The translations under genes and the position numbers were made by a program. A stretch of DNA of 64,000 nucleotides, taken from positions 2,232,001-2,296,000 of the forward strand of contig CM073195.1 of the NCBI GenBank assembly GCA_037042915.1, written 5' to 3'. This document shows positions 12,831 to 25,989 of this stretch, one piece after another. The stretch comes from Auricularia sp. M13. Its lineage: Eukaryota; Basidiomycota; Agaricomycetes; Auriculariales; Auriculariaceae. The notes below the pieces were generated by a model. That model searched no databases. It saw nothing but the letters and a program-made list of their open reading frames with translations, and was not told the DNA's origin. Within the stretch, counting starts at the first letter, position 1. Each line of letters opens with the position of its first letter.

Positions 12831-15720
12831 AAAATCCGCGGCTGCGCGCATCCATGGAGCCTGGCGCTGACTGGTTCGCGGTCGACTCATGCGCGTCGAG
12901 ATTCGAAATAAGTGACTCTCGCCTCAGTCCTCTAATGAATCCTGCATCCCGGCCCCAGCTCTGACGCAACTCTGGAGCTTGCTTTCCAGACGTGCATCGT
13001 GCTCTGCTCAACTTCGCTCAGCCTCCGACCTTGGTCACCTGGATCTGCTCCTTTTCCGCTTACACAACTTGGGATCTCGCACGCTACATCGTCCCAATGA
13101 TGTTGCCGTTTTCGACACTGCCCATGCAGTCCGCGCTACCAAGACTTAGTCTGCGATTCTGCACACCCAAGCTACAGTCTAACCGTTACAGTATTTCGAC
13201 GGTGCCGCTCGCGCTCATATCAATCTCGTTCAACACATCCCGGCCCGGGCCCTTCTCCTCGCAGCAACCGCCGCATCCGCTACAGATCTGCTTGGCTACT
13301 CGCGACCAGTTTCAAAACCCACGCATTTTGCGCAGAACTAAATGCTTGATGGAGCTCTTGCTAGGGGCTACTTATTCTCACAGTCAGCATTCTCAATCTC
13401 GTGGGCAGCAGCAATACTCAGAATGATATCTCAGTGCTGCAGTATCCCATCCAGATCAGAAGTCAACAGCCAGAGCGAGCTCGTGTTCGTCGCCTCTCTC
13501 TTCGTCTCCCACACCACACAACGCGCCCGGTATTCAAGGCTCTACGCGAGCGAAATTTGCGTATGCGGCGCTTGAGCTAGGTCGGACGTCGCGTGTACCA
13601 CACCCGCGCAGCGCATATCCCGCGCCGTCTGACGGCAGGTCAATACCAACCATCATCCCATATAAAGCGCCAGAGTGTATAAGCGCGCACCGCCGCCCTC
13701 TCTGCCGCTCCGGACGCGATTCGCGTGTTCTGTTCTCTGCTCTGATGTCGTGCTCGCGTTCCCTCGGCCTCACGCCACCCGCTGTCATTGCGCGTACCGC
13801 CCCGTCCGATGCTGGCCGCGTACAGTACCTCCTCCGCATGGCTTTCCGAGTCTTCGCTCGTTCTGAGATCTTGCACTGCGCATCCCCCCAGCCCCTCTGC
13901 CGCCGTGTATTCGCGCGCTCTCAGCTCGGGGACCATCATGCACGGCGCTTGCTCTTGTCTCCCTCACGGCCGGGCTGTCGTATCGTTTACGGCGCCGCTG
14001 ACCGCTGCCGCCGAGCTCTCACTATGCCATCGGGCTCACGCCGTCCACTCTCGTAGAGCTCACATGTTTATGCAATGCCGCTCTAGCATCGGGCGGCGTC
14101 AGCTAGCACCGCGGCGCGCGCTGCTTTCACACCGCGTCGCGCGGACCTCACAAAGCGGTCTAGCAGTGCCTGGCTGCAGCGTGTCCGCGCGCCGGTAGCA
14201 GGAGCGGCAGTGAGCCGACTCGGAGATCGTGCGGCCTGGAGCGGGCATGCTATCGGTGACGGAGAGTGGGCGCGCCCAAGTCGTATGGCCGTCGATATGT
14301 ACGAGGAGGATGTGCCGCCGCGGTCGCTCCTAGGGGCAGAGAAGAGGACGGGGGTGGGCTGGCGCGGGGGAGCGGGCGCGGCGAAGATGTGTGTTCGGGA
14401 GAGCGTGCGCATCGCAGGCGTTTACGGGAGAGCGTGCGCATCGCATGCGTTGACGGGAGAGCGCGCACGCCCGCGCGAGGCCGGGAAGATTTATGGCCGT
14501 TCAATCGTTGACGCGGGGAGGTCGTGCAGTTGGACGAGCGTGTGCGGCCGGGGGAGCAAGCGCGCCGAGGACGTGCGGCCGTCCGTCCGAGTGGAGGAGC
14601 TGGCGAATGTGCGTCGAGCTGAATATGAGTAGTAACACAGCGCACAGATCCCTCAGTAGCATCGTCGCGGGCTGCGTGCGCGTCATTTGACATAGTACGT
14701 TAGACATCATTCAGTACTTGCTGTACCGGGCTCGCGATCTCTCTCTGATTGGGCGCCTTGCCACAGTCGTTCGCACGCTGCGCAGCGACGAGACCGGCCC
14801 GATGAAGCGAGCGGAGCTGGCAAGCCAATTTCCCACGAACGTTGCCTTCCCCCCACGCCCACCCCCAACCACTCGTCCTCAACTCCTTATCCGCGTATGG
14901 CGCAAATCGCGATCGCGCCCCCGATGGAGGCGCCCAACCGTTGGGTACGTCGGCCGATTGTCTGAGTCCCTGGATGGCATGAAGGCTGATCCCGATCGCG
15001 ATGCCAGGTTCACCGTCGCACCCCGCCCTCCGCCCTGCATTGTTCAAGTACCGACCAGCGCTCCCGACAGGTCGGACAAAACCGCTGGACACCAGCCGGT
15101 TTTTGAACTGGTAGATCGACTGGACAAGGTGTGCAGCTTTGCAGTTCTGCCAGACATATCTGACCTTCTTTGTGCGTTTAGAGGCGGCTTACCTGGCACC
15201 ATGGATGGTCCGTTAGTCAAGGTACGCTGTGTCTGTCTGTGCTGGGCTCTGTCTGTGTATCTGTCTGACTTGATGTGTCTCTAGTGAGAAGCCACGTATC
15301 GACGTGGGACCTCAGCTCGACCAATGGGCCGTGGCAGTCAGCCGGGATAAATATATCCTCAGATCCGCTATGATGCTTCAAGAATTGTCATTGGCTGTGT
15401 GCTTATTTATTTATTTACATACTCTCGTTTACAGTAGAGTGTGGCACTGTATTTGTGATATATCTTGTTGCAAGTGTATCTTCAGAATTATTTGCACTAT
15501 ATGGTGTACCCAAAATGTGTGATGGTTCGCTACACAATGTCACAAGCATGATGGGTAATTGGGAACATTGCAACGACCGAACAGACAGTATTTATGGTAG
15601 ACCACAAAGCGGCCATTAAAGCTCTCACACAATTCAAACCCATGCACACGTCACACTGGTAAGGAGAAAACAGCACTGCAGTTTGGTGGAGGTCAAAGCC
15701 TAGGCAGAGTGTCAGAATAA
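12830..15720. repeat. Type II spacer repeat (first copy)
   Basis: It matches 30960-33715 over almost its whole length. The order is a unique leader (12.8-13.5 kb), degenerate GC-rich repeats (13.7-14.2 kb), a G-rich stretch (14.2-14.6 kb), the segment shared by all spacers (14.7-15.28 kb), and an AT-rich tail with TTTATTTATTTAC at about 15405. A short frame near 15590 reads VFMVDHKAAIKALTQF, vaguely like a retroelement RNase H segment. In the second copy the same frame has a stop. I see no intact gene. Confidence 0.7.
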
Positions 15721-16180
15721 ATGTAACTTCCGTCTGATGGCTGTCCAGCTGAGATGAGTGAGCATTGGCAAGCCACCAAGATAAAAGTGCAGGAGGGCGT
15801 CAAGCAGGTTGAGGCAGCATTTCCTACATTGCGCAGAACACGCGTGAGTTACGTGGACTCATGAGAATGATACAATGTGTGCTGAGGCGAGGCAAGCTGA
15901 TCCTTTGGGTATCTTGCTATGCGCGCACACCACGCCCATGGCTAGGCAGATAAGACGTCGGATATGTCCTCAGCATGCAACAGTCAAGCAGGGCTCTTCT
16001 GGGGATGAAGGGCAATGTACTGAGGGCACCATGCCGAAACCTGTTATTGGCGCACGTGCGCGTCCGAGAGTCACGCTGTGTACATTTGACGGGGACAGGC
16101 AAGGGCGTTGAGTGGTGTATTATTCGAGCACGGACGTTCCATATCAATATATTGACAGAGAAGCAGGGCCAGCAAACTGC
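15720..16180. other. AT-richer tail between type II spacer and copy C, no intact gene
   Basis: Sequence composition is unlike the flanking GC-rich DNA. It ends at the abrupt junction with the NAA25 Ser-rich coding sequence near 16180. No intact ORF is convincing. It may be the remaining end of a mobile element. Confidence 0.4.
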
Positions 16181-19136
16181 CATCCGAGCCCGCTGACGAC
16201 AGATTCCCGCCGCTATCAGAGCTGGCCAGCCGCTCGCCGCTCGCAGACGACGCCAACAACGGACTACGCAGGACAGACCCGATAGACGGTGACGCCGCAG
16301 ACGAGATGGGCGAAGACGCCGCGATGCTGCCCTCCTCCTCCGAGTGCGCGCGCACGGTGTAGCGCCACATACGCGCGTACGCCAGCGCGTGGGTCAGCGC
16401 GTCGTCCACGGCCTGCTGCTGGCGCGTGCGGACGTCGTCTTCGTCGGCTTGCGCAGAGATGTCTGCTTCGTCCTGGTGTACGCGCGCCTCCGCTTCGTCA
16501 TGAGCGTCCCGGCGTTCCTTGTCCACGAGCGCGCCCGCGTCGTGCTCGAGCGCAGGGTCTTCGCCTCGCAGCGGTGGTAGGTTGGCTCCCTCGCCCGGCG
16601 CGAGGTACGCGCAAGTCGGCTCCTCGAGCGCGCGTTGAATAGCAAAGGTATTAATCGTGCGCCGTAGCGCGTCGCGCGTCTTCTGCTCGCGATCGTCAGC
16701 AACAAGCACGGGCGGGGGATAGACAGAGCAAGGCGCAGGCGGACAGAGCGGGGCAGCAGTACCACAACGCGCGAAGTGGACGGAGGGGTGCATATGAAGC
16801 AGTTCGCGGGCAGAAAGAGTGTACTCACGACGTCGCAAGGCAACAACTCCACCCACGCCCGCAACCGCACCCTCTCCTCCTTACCGAGCGCAGTGACGAA
16901 CGCCCGCACGTCCTCCGCGCACGCGCTGTGGCCCGCAAAGGCCGTGATGTAGCGCTGCAGCGTGTCCACGAGATCTGGATACGAAGGAGACGCGGTGTCA
17001 GCGGCATGCTCCTACGGGATGGCTGAATGAGCGATATTATAGAGTGCGCGGGGTCCAAGGACAAGTGCTCTGGCAGTGTGCGCTGCAGAGCGCTGCGCGT
17101 GGAGCATCGGCGCGCGCGACGGCGCCGTACACGCCAGTGGAAGGCGATGCGCTGGGCGCCGAACACGCACCGGCGGACGACGCCGTGCGCGCGCGACCGA
17201 GAGCGCAAGATACGCGGCGTCTGTCAGCGCGGCCAGCGCGGCTGCAGAGCGCCATTTATGATGATGCCACGACAGAGAGGGCTTGCATACACAGCGCCAG
17301 ACGCGGATTACACGGTGACGGAGCGTGACAGTTGCCGGTTAGGCGATGACAGAGCGCGGAGCGCGGCCAGGGAGCTGCTCGGTCATCGCGTAGCCAGCGC
17401 TCTGCTGTCCGCAGCGATAGTGCTCACGGAATGCGCAACACCATACTGGAGGGCATGCGCGATGGAGGAGCGCACGTGGGAACGCGACGTCCACCAGTGC
17501 AATACAGTCGGCAGGGAAAGGAGAGAGCAACGCATAGGACAAGGTCGACGTACCAACGCAGCTCATCCCCCCGCCCAACGCATACGCCCTCACGCGCACC
17601 TCGAGCGTCAACAGCGCAAGCAGCGGCTCGCGCTCGGGTACGATATGCGCGCCGTCGGCGCGCTCGGCGTCTGGATCCTCGCTGCTGCTGTGGGCACGCT
17701 CCTCACGGTCAGCGCGCTCCTCGAGGCCCGCAACGCCCAATAAAACCCCCACAACCTCGCTCGCCGCCTTGAAGACCCGCTCCCGCCGCACATCCACATC
17801 CGGCGTCGGCGCCCGACTCGAGTCGGGCGTCGACCACGGCGATATCAATACGTCGTCCGAATTTGGGGGAGGGGGGACGGCGTCGTTCAGCGCGCAGGTG
17901 ATGTACGTCTCGTAGGTCGTCCAGGGGGCGGTCCTGCGCATTGCGCGGCGTCAGCGCGCCATCGACGAAGGACGGAGGGTAGCAAATACCCTTCGGCGAT
18001 GGAAGCACGCGCGCGCTCGCGCTCGCGCGCCCAGTCGCCCGCTTGGAGCGCGAGCCGACGGCGCATGTCTTGCGCGGTGGGGTTGTGTGCGAGGAGAAGT
18101 TTGCCTTCTGGTCTATCTACAATCGCAATCAACACACACAGACTTCGTCAGCGTACTCCCAGAAATAGAGGAGCGCATAGACTATGAAGGGAAGAAGATA
18201 TGTAACGCACTCTCGAGCAAGTTGAGCGCGGCGCGCGCGCGGCCGAGGCGGCCGAGGACGTCGACGTGCAGCAGGAAGCGCTGCGGGCGGTGCCAGCTGG
18301 CCGTCGGGACGCAGTCGACGAGGCGCAGGACGAGCTGCAGGAGGACGCGGCGCGTGGCGGGTGGGGTTGAGGGGTCTTGTGTCTGCGGAGGAGGCGCAAG
18401 TCGAGTCAGCAATAGCGAATGAAGGCGCGACGGCCGGGAAGGAAGGAGGTAGCTATAGTGCATGAGGGACGAGAGTAGGAAGCCGGCATACCTGCATGAC
18501 AGCCGCGCACATGCTCCACCAGCAATGGCGCTCCTCGCGCGAGGCGCGGTAGAGCCGCGTCGCGGCGTGCTGCGCGCGCTTCCAGTCGACCGGCGGCGCG
18601 GCGCGCACGAGCTGCACGAATGCGAACCGGCCCAGCGCCAGGTCGTGCGGTGCCGCAGCGAAGGCGCGCTCGTATATGCCTGGGATGTCGGATTCTGCGT
18701 GGGGTGCGCGTGCGTCAGCGACGGGCGCGAGGGGGCAGAACAAAAGACGCACCGCGACCCAGCGCGCGGAGTGTATCAGCCGCAAGGCACAGAAGCGCGT
18801 CGTCGGACGGGTTGGCGGAAAGGACGCCGTCGAGCAGGCCGTGAGCGAGCTTGATCTGGTCCGGGTTGCCCTTCGTATGTGCCAGCGCGTACGCTTTCAC
18901 CGTCTGCGCGCCGTATGAGAATTCTTCCAGTAATCAACGAGCTGGCGCAGACGGACCTTGAGTACGGGGTCCCCCGGCTTCTTCTTCAGCTGCCTCTGCA
19001 CAGCGAGCAGCGATGCGGTCGTGTCCGTCGCGATGTTGTCTGCAGCGCCCGTTGAGTCTGAACGCCCACGGCTGGACGCGCAGGACGACGCACCGAGAAT
19101 ATCGTGCACGCGGTCGTCGAGCACGCCGTACTCCAT
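16071..19136 (-). pseudogene. NAA25-like copy C, C-terminally truncated
   Basis: Exon 1 begins at 19136 with MEYGVLDDRVHDILG. Later exons include KAYALAHTKGNPDQIKLAHG (about 18900), YERAFAAAPHDLALGRFAF (about 18680), LVLRLVDCVP (about 18330), LALQAGDWARERERA (about 18050), YETYITCALNDAVPPPP (about 17910), LQRYITAFAGHSACAED (about 16960) and the RDALRRTINTFAIQRALEE exon (about 16680). The coding sequence breaks off just as the Ser-rich domain starts (about 16185) and continues into an unrelated tail. The break differs from that of copies B and D. The intron of about 500 nt at 17.0-17.55 kb is kept. A working protein is unlikely. Confidence 0.65.
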
Positions 19137-19299
19137 CGTTGGCTCGTCAGGCCGTCACGCGCGGGGCCAAGGGTCGGTGTACAGGGGCGCGCATTCATGG
19201 CGCTGGTGAGCGGAATGCAACGCGGAAGCCAAGAAATGCGCGCCACCGGCCCGAACCGTTGACCCGTCTTCGCTCTTGCCTCCATCCTCGAAAACGCTG

Positions 19300-20210
19300 C
19301 GTCAAGCTGCTGGAAAATCTGCCCCTTTCCAGGCCGCTCCTTGACTGCTCTGCGCGATAAATTTGCTAATACTCTTGTCCCGCAGAAATTTGCGCTGACT
19401 GCTGGACGATTCCACGCTCACGATCCATCGCGTTGAACGACTGTCTCGATCCTTGCTTGGACTGCATACGCAATGCTTCAGGCTAGCTATGCCTTTCCTG
19501 CGCTTTTTAATTTTCTTTTACTTGCAATAACTCGACGATTCGAGGCTGGATACGTCGCGCCGACACGACGTCGACCGTGCGCTGCCTGCTCAGGGCCAGC
19601 TTCGAACCGGCGCCGCGGCGTCATTGTGCTTAAAGTGTAAAGTGTAATCATCTTGGAGCATCACTCGTCTGGGCTGCGCGTGTGCTGCACAATTCGAGCC
19701 ACCGCGCCGCCAGCTCAATTCCGGCCCGCGTCCTTAGCATTCTCGTCGACCACATAGGGGGCCCGTTTCATCGCAGTACGGACGCCTATTCAACCGGCGC
19801 GCTCTGCAATACCTAATCATGCGCACCTGTTTATTTCCCCATTGACATACGCACCACTGTCACTGTTCAGCAAATGCGGTACGGCAGCGCATGACATTGC
19901 ATCCAAAATCCACCGCTGGGTCTTGATAATTACTTCGGCGAGCCGTCTCGCTACTCCCCTCCAGATACTTGGGTTCAGCGCGAGCGGCTCGCGCGCGCTT
20001 TGCTGCAACCACCCTGACGGATGAAGGCTCCGGTCTGGAATTGCGATGGAGCTGTTACATTACTGCATACTCACCACATACTCACGGACATGATTTCCGA
20101 TACGGATCTGAGTAGCAGAAATACTCGCCATGCTGATCGTTACTCCGTTAGTCTGAACGGACCGCGGCTCGAAGTACGAAGCCGATCTCGCGATTCTCTC
20201 CGGGTTTAGT
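19300..20210. other. Intergenic, no gene seen
   Basis: It contains the promoter-like flank of copy C and then about 700 bases of unique, moderately AT-rich sequence. No ORF with recognisable residues or consistent splice sites was found on either strand. Confidence 0.4.
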
Positions 20211-22345
20211 AGGTGACAACGGCCAGAGCGAACTCGCCTACGTCTGTCGCCCATCTCTCCGCATCCCACACAACACAACTGGCCGCGTATTCAACCGCTG
20301 CAGCCGCTCGATCCGCGTGCTCTCGGCTCTGCCCACCCGTCGCATTCGCGCGCTCTGAGTTCTGCGGTCGACGCGCTCAGCAATGCTCCGAGTCCGCCGT
20401 CGCTCAGGTCATTGCGCTCAACGGCACTCACTGTCATCGCGCTCACAAACCTGTTGTCGTGCTCACAGGGCTCATTGTCATCGCGTTCACAGCTCTACCT
20501 TCGCGCTTTAAGTCTGCAATCGCGCCCTCAGCTGTGCCGACGCACTCTCAAGTCTGTCAGCGAGTCGCGCTCACGGCGGAGTCTTTGCCATCGAGCTCGC
20601 AGCGCCTTGCTCTATTAGTCGAGCGCGCGCGGCGGGGACGTGCGGCTGAGGGAGCGGTTGCGGCGAGGATGTGCGAGGACAGCGCGGGCCGGGGGAGCAC
20701 ACGCGCCAACTGAGAATGTGTGGGCCCGTGGAGATCGCGCGCGAGGACTGCGTAGGACGGGGAAACGTGAGCGCGGCGGTCAGAGCGGCCTGGAGAGAAC
20801 GGCGGCTGTTCAATTGCGCGGGAAGGACAGACTGGCCAGTTCGGTGCGGCCGGGAGAGGGGAGTAGATCGGCGCGCGGGAGCAGGAGTGAGCGACGGTGG
20901 GTCAGGTTGCTGTCGAGAGAACACCTTCACAGATGCCTCATTCTGTTAACTGTGACGTTCTCGCCGGCGGCGTCCTCCGCGTTTAATATGGTAGTACTCC
21001 CGTGGAACGAAACAGGATCGCATCTGCAAGTGCAGCCCTACGGGTGATTGCAAACACCTCGTTCGCACGCTGCGCAGCGACAAGCCCGGCCCGATGAAGC
21101 GAGCGGAGCCGGCAGGCCAACTTCCCACGATCGTTGCCTTCCGCCCACGCCCATCCCCAACCCAGTCGTCCTCAACTCCTTACCCGCATATGGTGCGAAT
21201 CGCGATCGCGCCTCCGATGGAGGCGCATACCCGTTGGGTACGTCGGCCGATTGTCTCTGGAATCTGGACCAAGGCTGATCCCGATCGCGATGCCAGGTTC
21301 ACCGTCGCACCCCGCCCTCCGCCCTGCATTGTTCAAGTGCCGTCCAGCCCTCCCGACAGGTCGGACAAAACCGCTGGACACCAGCCGGTTTTTGAACTGG
21401 TAGATCGTCTGAAAAAGGTGTGCAGCTTTGCAGTTCTGCCGGACATATCTGTCCTTCTTTGTGCATTTAGCTGTGGCTATCCTGGCACCGTGGATGGTCC
21501 GTTAGTCAAGGTACGCTGTGTCTGTGTGTCCTGGCCTCTGTCTGTGTGTCTGTCTGACTTGATGTGTATCTAGTGACAAGCCACGTTCACTGATGTGCTA
21601 TCTCGGCCCACACGATACTGTTGTGCATTTTTTTTTGGCTTTTTTTGTCAGAATGGAATACTCATTGAGTTCTTAGCTTTCCCCCCAGCATGCTCCCACA
21701 CCACACCAGCTGCATGCACAAGGCAGTTCCTGTGATTGCTGCATCATCTAGCCCAGTCACTGGCAGGAGCCAGGATTCACCAGTCCTGGCTCACTGACCC
21801 CTCCTTTGTCAACATTGTCACCAGGATCTTACAATACAGTTATTCATCTATGTTTGGTGCACATTGCTCTTTGTTGAGGTGTTGGGGCTTGGTCCAATAA
21901 TTTTACTCAGGAAAACAGTGCTTGTACTCTCTTCACCCTGCTCTGGGGCAACATGTTCAAGTTGCTTGAACTTCCTCTTGGGTTTGCTGACGAGCTCAAT
22001 TGTTCATGGCACGTGTTGCAAACCCCCCCCTTCCCCGCTGTCAAGTTTGACAAACGGGACTACCTCATGGTCCGCATCATCACTGGCCAGGTGTAAAATG
22101 CTCAAGCTTTTCTCAACATGTTTATTTTCAAGGTTCTTATTTGACAAGTGTTCAAGACAGTGCTATAAAACAAAAACCAGATACAACTTGCGATTGCAAT
22201 GGGCAAACTACCAAGTCACTAAATTACAACTCCTCCTTGTCCAGACCCACGATCATGAACTGAGATGCATTTGCAGTTGCCTATCCCGGGGTAACTAACA
22301 CTGCCTGTTGCCGTAGCACCATGAACTGGCTGTTGCGATGATTGA
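20210..22345. repeat. Type I spacer repeat (second copy)
   Basis: It is collinear with 6720-9250, but lacks about 150 bases corresponding to 7.35-7.5 kb. The AT-rich end (21.6-22.3 kb, with poly-T at about 21628) is nearly identical to 8.5-9.2 kb. It joins the NAA25-like sequence at the same base as in the first copy, so spacer and gene fragment were duplicated together. Confidence 0.7.
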
Positions 22346-24868
22346 CCTTGGGCGGGCACGCGCAAACTCCCACCACTCTCCGACTTGGTCAACCGCATAT
22401 TGGCGCCCGACTTGGAGACGGGAACGCGCAGAGTCCCACCCGACTCGGATTTCGTGAGTAGCTGGCTGTCATCGCTCTCCGAGCTGGACAGCCGCTCGCC
22501 GCTGGCTGACGATGCCAGCCGCTCGCCGCTGGCCGACGACGCCAACGACGGGCTTCTCAAAACAGCGCCAATCGTCGGCGACGCCGCAGACGACCCTATC
22601 CAAGGCAACGCCGCCGACGAGATGGGCGAGGACGCCGGCACGCTGCCCTCCTCGCCCTCGCCCGCGTGCACGCGCACGGCGTAGCGCCACATACGCGCGT
22701 ACGCCAGCGCGTGCGTCAGCTCGTCGTCCACGGCCTGCTGCTGGCGCGCGCGGACATCATCATCGTTCTGATGGTTCCGGTGTTCGCGCGCGTCCTCGTC
22801 GGCTCCGTGTACGCGCGGGTCTCCATCGTCGCTGCCCGCTGCAGCGTCTCCGCGTCCGCGCGCGCCCACTGCGTCCTCGCACGCACGGCCGTCCTTGCCC
22901 GGGGCTGGCGGCGGGTCCGCTTCTTCCTGGCGCGGCGAGATGTACGCGCGAGCCGGCTCCTCGAGCGCGCGCTGGACGGCGAACGTATTAATCGTGCGCC
23001 GTAGCGCATCGCGCGTCTTCTGCCCACCGTCATCAGCAACGACAAGCAGACCAGATTATTACTCACAACGTCGCAAGGCAACATCTCCACCCACGCCCGC
23101 AACCGCACCCTCTCCCCCGTACCGAGCGCGCAGACGAACGACCGCACGTCCACCGCGCATGCGCTGCGGCCCGCGAAGGCGGCGATGTAGCGCTGTAGCG
23201 TGTCGACGAAATCTAAACGCGTAGGCAATGCGTTGTCAGCCGCCATGCTCGTGGGGTATGGATGAAGAGAGGTGCAGAGCGCGCGGGAGTTGGAAGCGTC
23301 GGGTGACAGCGAGCGAGGGCGCGCCATGTCCGCGAGCGGCTGCGCAGGGCCGTCGAGAGCGCGCGACAGCCGACGTCGCCGAGCGCGCAGGATGCGGTAT
23401 ACGTCACGCCGGTGAGCACGGCATGCGCGCGGTCGACGCGGTGGCTGAACGTGCGGGAGAACGAGAAGGGGAAGGGAGAGCAACGCAAAAAAAGGAAGAC
23501 GACATACCGACGCAGCTCATCCCGCCGCCAAGTCCATACGCCCTCACGCGCACCTCGAGCGTCAACAGCGCGAGCAGCGGCTCGCGCTCAGGCGCGGCAC
23601 GCTCGGCGTCTGGATGCTCGCCGTGGGCGCGCTGCACAACAGCCAACAACACCCCCACAACCTCCCTCGCAGCTTTGAGCAACCGCTCCCGCCGGACATC
23701 CAGCTCAGGCGTCGGCGCTCTAGACGAATCAGGCGTCGACCACGGCGATATGTCGTCGGAATTTGGTGGAGGAGGGATGGCGTCGTTCAGTGCGCAGGTG
23801 ATGTACGTCTCGTAGGTCGTCCAGGGGGCGTTTCTGTTGGGCGTCAGCGCGCCATAGATGAAGGACGGAGGGTGGTAAACACCCTTCGGCGATGGAAGCA
23901 CGCGCGCGCTCGCGCTCGCGCGCTCAATCGCCCGCCTGGAGCGAGAACCGACGGCGCATGCCTTGCGCGGTGGGGTTGTGCTCCAGGAGCAGCTTGCCTT
24001 CTGGTCTGTCTGCAATCCACACGATTTTTGAATCAGCACACAGAAATACAGTTGAATACAGAGCGAGGGAGGAAGGAGACAGCCGAGGGAGGGAGGAGAA
24101 GGCAGACAAAGGAAGCAAGAACGCACTCTCGAGCAAGTTGAGCGCGGCGCGCGCGCGGCCGAGGCGGCCGAGGACGTCGATGTGCAGCAGGAAGCGCTGC
24201 GGGCGGTGCCAGCTGGCCGTCGGGACGCAGTCGACGAGGCGCAGGACGAGCTGGAGCAGGACGCGGCGCGTGGCGGGTGGGGTTGAGGGGTCTTGTGTCT
24301 GCGGAGGAGGCGCAAGTCGAGTCGGCAAAAGCGAGCAAAAGATGAGGAAGGGCGAGCGGGAAGGAGAATGAGCAGGAATGAACAAGATGAAGGCGAAATC
24401 AAGGAGGGCCGAAGCTGGATGGGGGAAGGGAAGACGAAAGCCGGCATACCTGCATAACAGCCGCGCACATGCTCCACCAGCAATGGCGCTCCTCGCGCGA
24501 CGCGCGGTAGAGCCGCGTCGCGGCATGCTGCGCGCGCTTCCAGTCTACGGGCAGCGCCGCGCGCACGAGCTGCACGAACGCGAACCGGCCCAGCGCCAGG
24601 TCGTGCGGCGCAGCGGCGAAGGCGCGCTCGTAAATGCCTGGGATGTCGGATTCTAAGGGCGGCGCGGGGCGTCAGCAACGGGCGTATATAAGACAGTGTG
24701 GGGCGGGACGTACCGCGACCGAGAGCGCGTAGTGTATCAGCCGCAAGGCATAGCAGCGCGTCGTCGGACGGGTTCGCAGCGAGGACGCCGTCGAGCAGGC
24801 CGTGGGCGAGCTTGATCTGGTCCGGGTTGCCCTTCGTATGTGCCAGCGCGTACGCCTTGACCGTCTAC
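22219..24868 (-). pseudogene. NAA25-like copy D, both ends lost, chimeric C-terminus
   Basis: It starts inside the third coding exon (KAYALAHTKG at about 24865). It then shows YERAFAAAPHDLALGRFA (about 24630), LVLRLVDCVP (about 24250), YETYITCALNDA (about 23810), LQRYIAAFAGRSACAVDVRS (about 23190) and the exon with QQQAVDDELTHALAYARMW (about 22740). A few Ser-rich units follow. It then has the same foreign tail as copy B, SSQQPVHGATATGSVSYPGI and onward, with only two or three residue changes. Exons 1-2 are missing: upstream of the third exon the sequence switches to the 3' part of fragment E (about 24900). It is clearly non-functional as NAA25. Confidence 0.65.
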
Positions 24869-24939
24869 AACGCGCGCGCCGTTGCATCAGCCGGCGAGAA
24901 AAATACAGCTCTTCATCAGCCTCGCGCAGACAGACGGGA

Positions 24940-25857
24940 GCAGGAAGCAAGAACGCACTCTCGAGCAAATTGAGCGCGGCGCGCGCGCGGCCGAGGCGGC
25001 CGAGGACGTCGACGTGCAGTAGGAAGCGCTGCGGGCGGTGCCAGCTGGCCGTTGGGACGCAGTCGACGAGGCGCAGGACGAGCTGGAGCAGGACGTGGCG
25101 CGTTGCTGGTGGGGTTGCGGGGTCCTGTGTCTGAGGAGGGGCGTCAGCCTATTCAGCAAAAGCGAACGAATGAGGGAGGAAAGGGAGAGAAGGAAGGCAA
25201 GCACACCTGCATGACAGCCGAGCACATGCTCCACCAGCAATGGCGCTCCTCGCGCGAGGCGCGGTAGAGCCGTGTCGCGGCGTGCTGCGCGCGCTTCCAG
25301 TCCACCGGCGGCGCGGCGCGCACGAGCTGCACGAATGCGAACCGGCCCAGCGCCAGGTCGTGCGGCGCCGCGGCGAAGGCGCGCTCGTATATGCCTGGGA
25401 TTTCGGATTCTGCGTGGGGCGCGCGTGCGTCAGCGACGGGCGCGAGGGGGCAGAACAAGAGACGTACCGCGACCAAGAGCGCGAAGAGTGTCAGCCGCGA
25501 GGCACAACAGCGCGTCGCCAGACGGATTCGCGGCGAGGACGCCGTCGAGCAGGCCGTGGGCGAGCTTGATCTGGTCCGGGTTGCCCTTCGTGTGCGCCAG
25601 CGCGTACGCTTTGACCGTCTACAAAGCGCGCGCCGTTGCATCAGCCGGCGAGAAAGAAATGCGAAGGCCAGACAGACCTTGAGTACGGGGTCCCCCGGCT
25701 TCTTCTTCAGCTGCTTCTGCACAGCGAGCAGCGACGCCGTCGTGTCCGTCGCGATGTTGTCTGCAGCGCCCGTTGAGTCAGAACGCGGACGGCTGAACGA
25801 ACAGCCCGACACACCGAGAATATCGTGCACCCGGTCGTCGAGCACGCCGTACTCCAT
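24940..25857 (-). pseudogene. NAA25-like fragment E (5' exons only)
   Basis: It begins with MEYGVLDDRVHDILG at 25857. It carries the DNIATDTTASLLAVQKQLKK, KAYALAHTKG (about 25610), YERAFAAAPHDLALGRF (about 25385) and LVLRLVDCVPTASWHRPQRF (about 25080) exons. It stops after the last of these, where a segment near 24900-24950 is joined to the third exon of copy D. The last 60 or so bases before the breakpoint are identical to 29741-29800 in fragment F, so E and F share a rearrangement history. Confidence 0.65.
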
Positions 25858-25989
25858 CTCGGGCTTGTCAAACCGTCGCGAGCGGGGCCAAGGGTCGTTC
25901 CACAGGGGCGCGTATTCATGGCGCTGGGTGAGCGGAATGCAAAGCGGAAGGCAAGAAAGGCGCGCCACCGGCCCGAACCGTTGACCCGT

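Noticed and set aside
14718-15284. ORF of 188 codons in spacer II (recurs in the other spacers)
   Set aside because: The frame is not preserved among the four spacer copies and it ends in a CTGT microsatellite. It looks like a non-coding repeat.
15400-15420. TTTATTTATTTAC run as a microsatellite or AU-rich element
   Set aside because: Only two to three units. Present in both type II spacers through duplication, with no sign of independent expansion.
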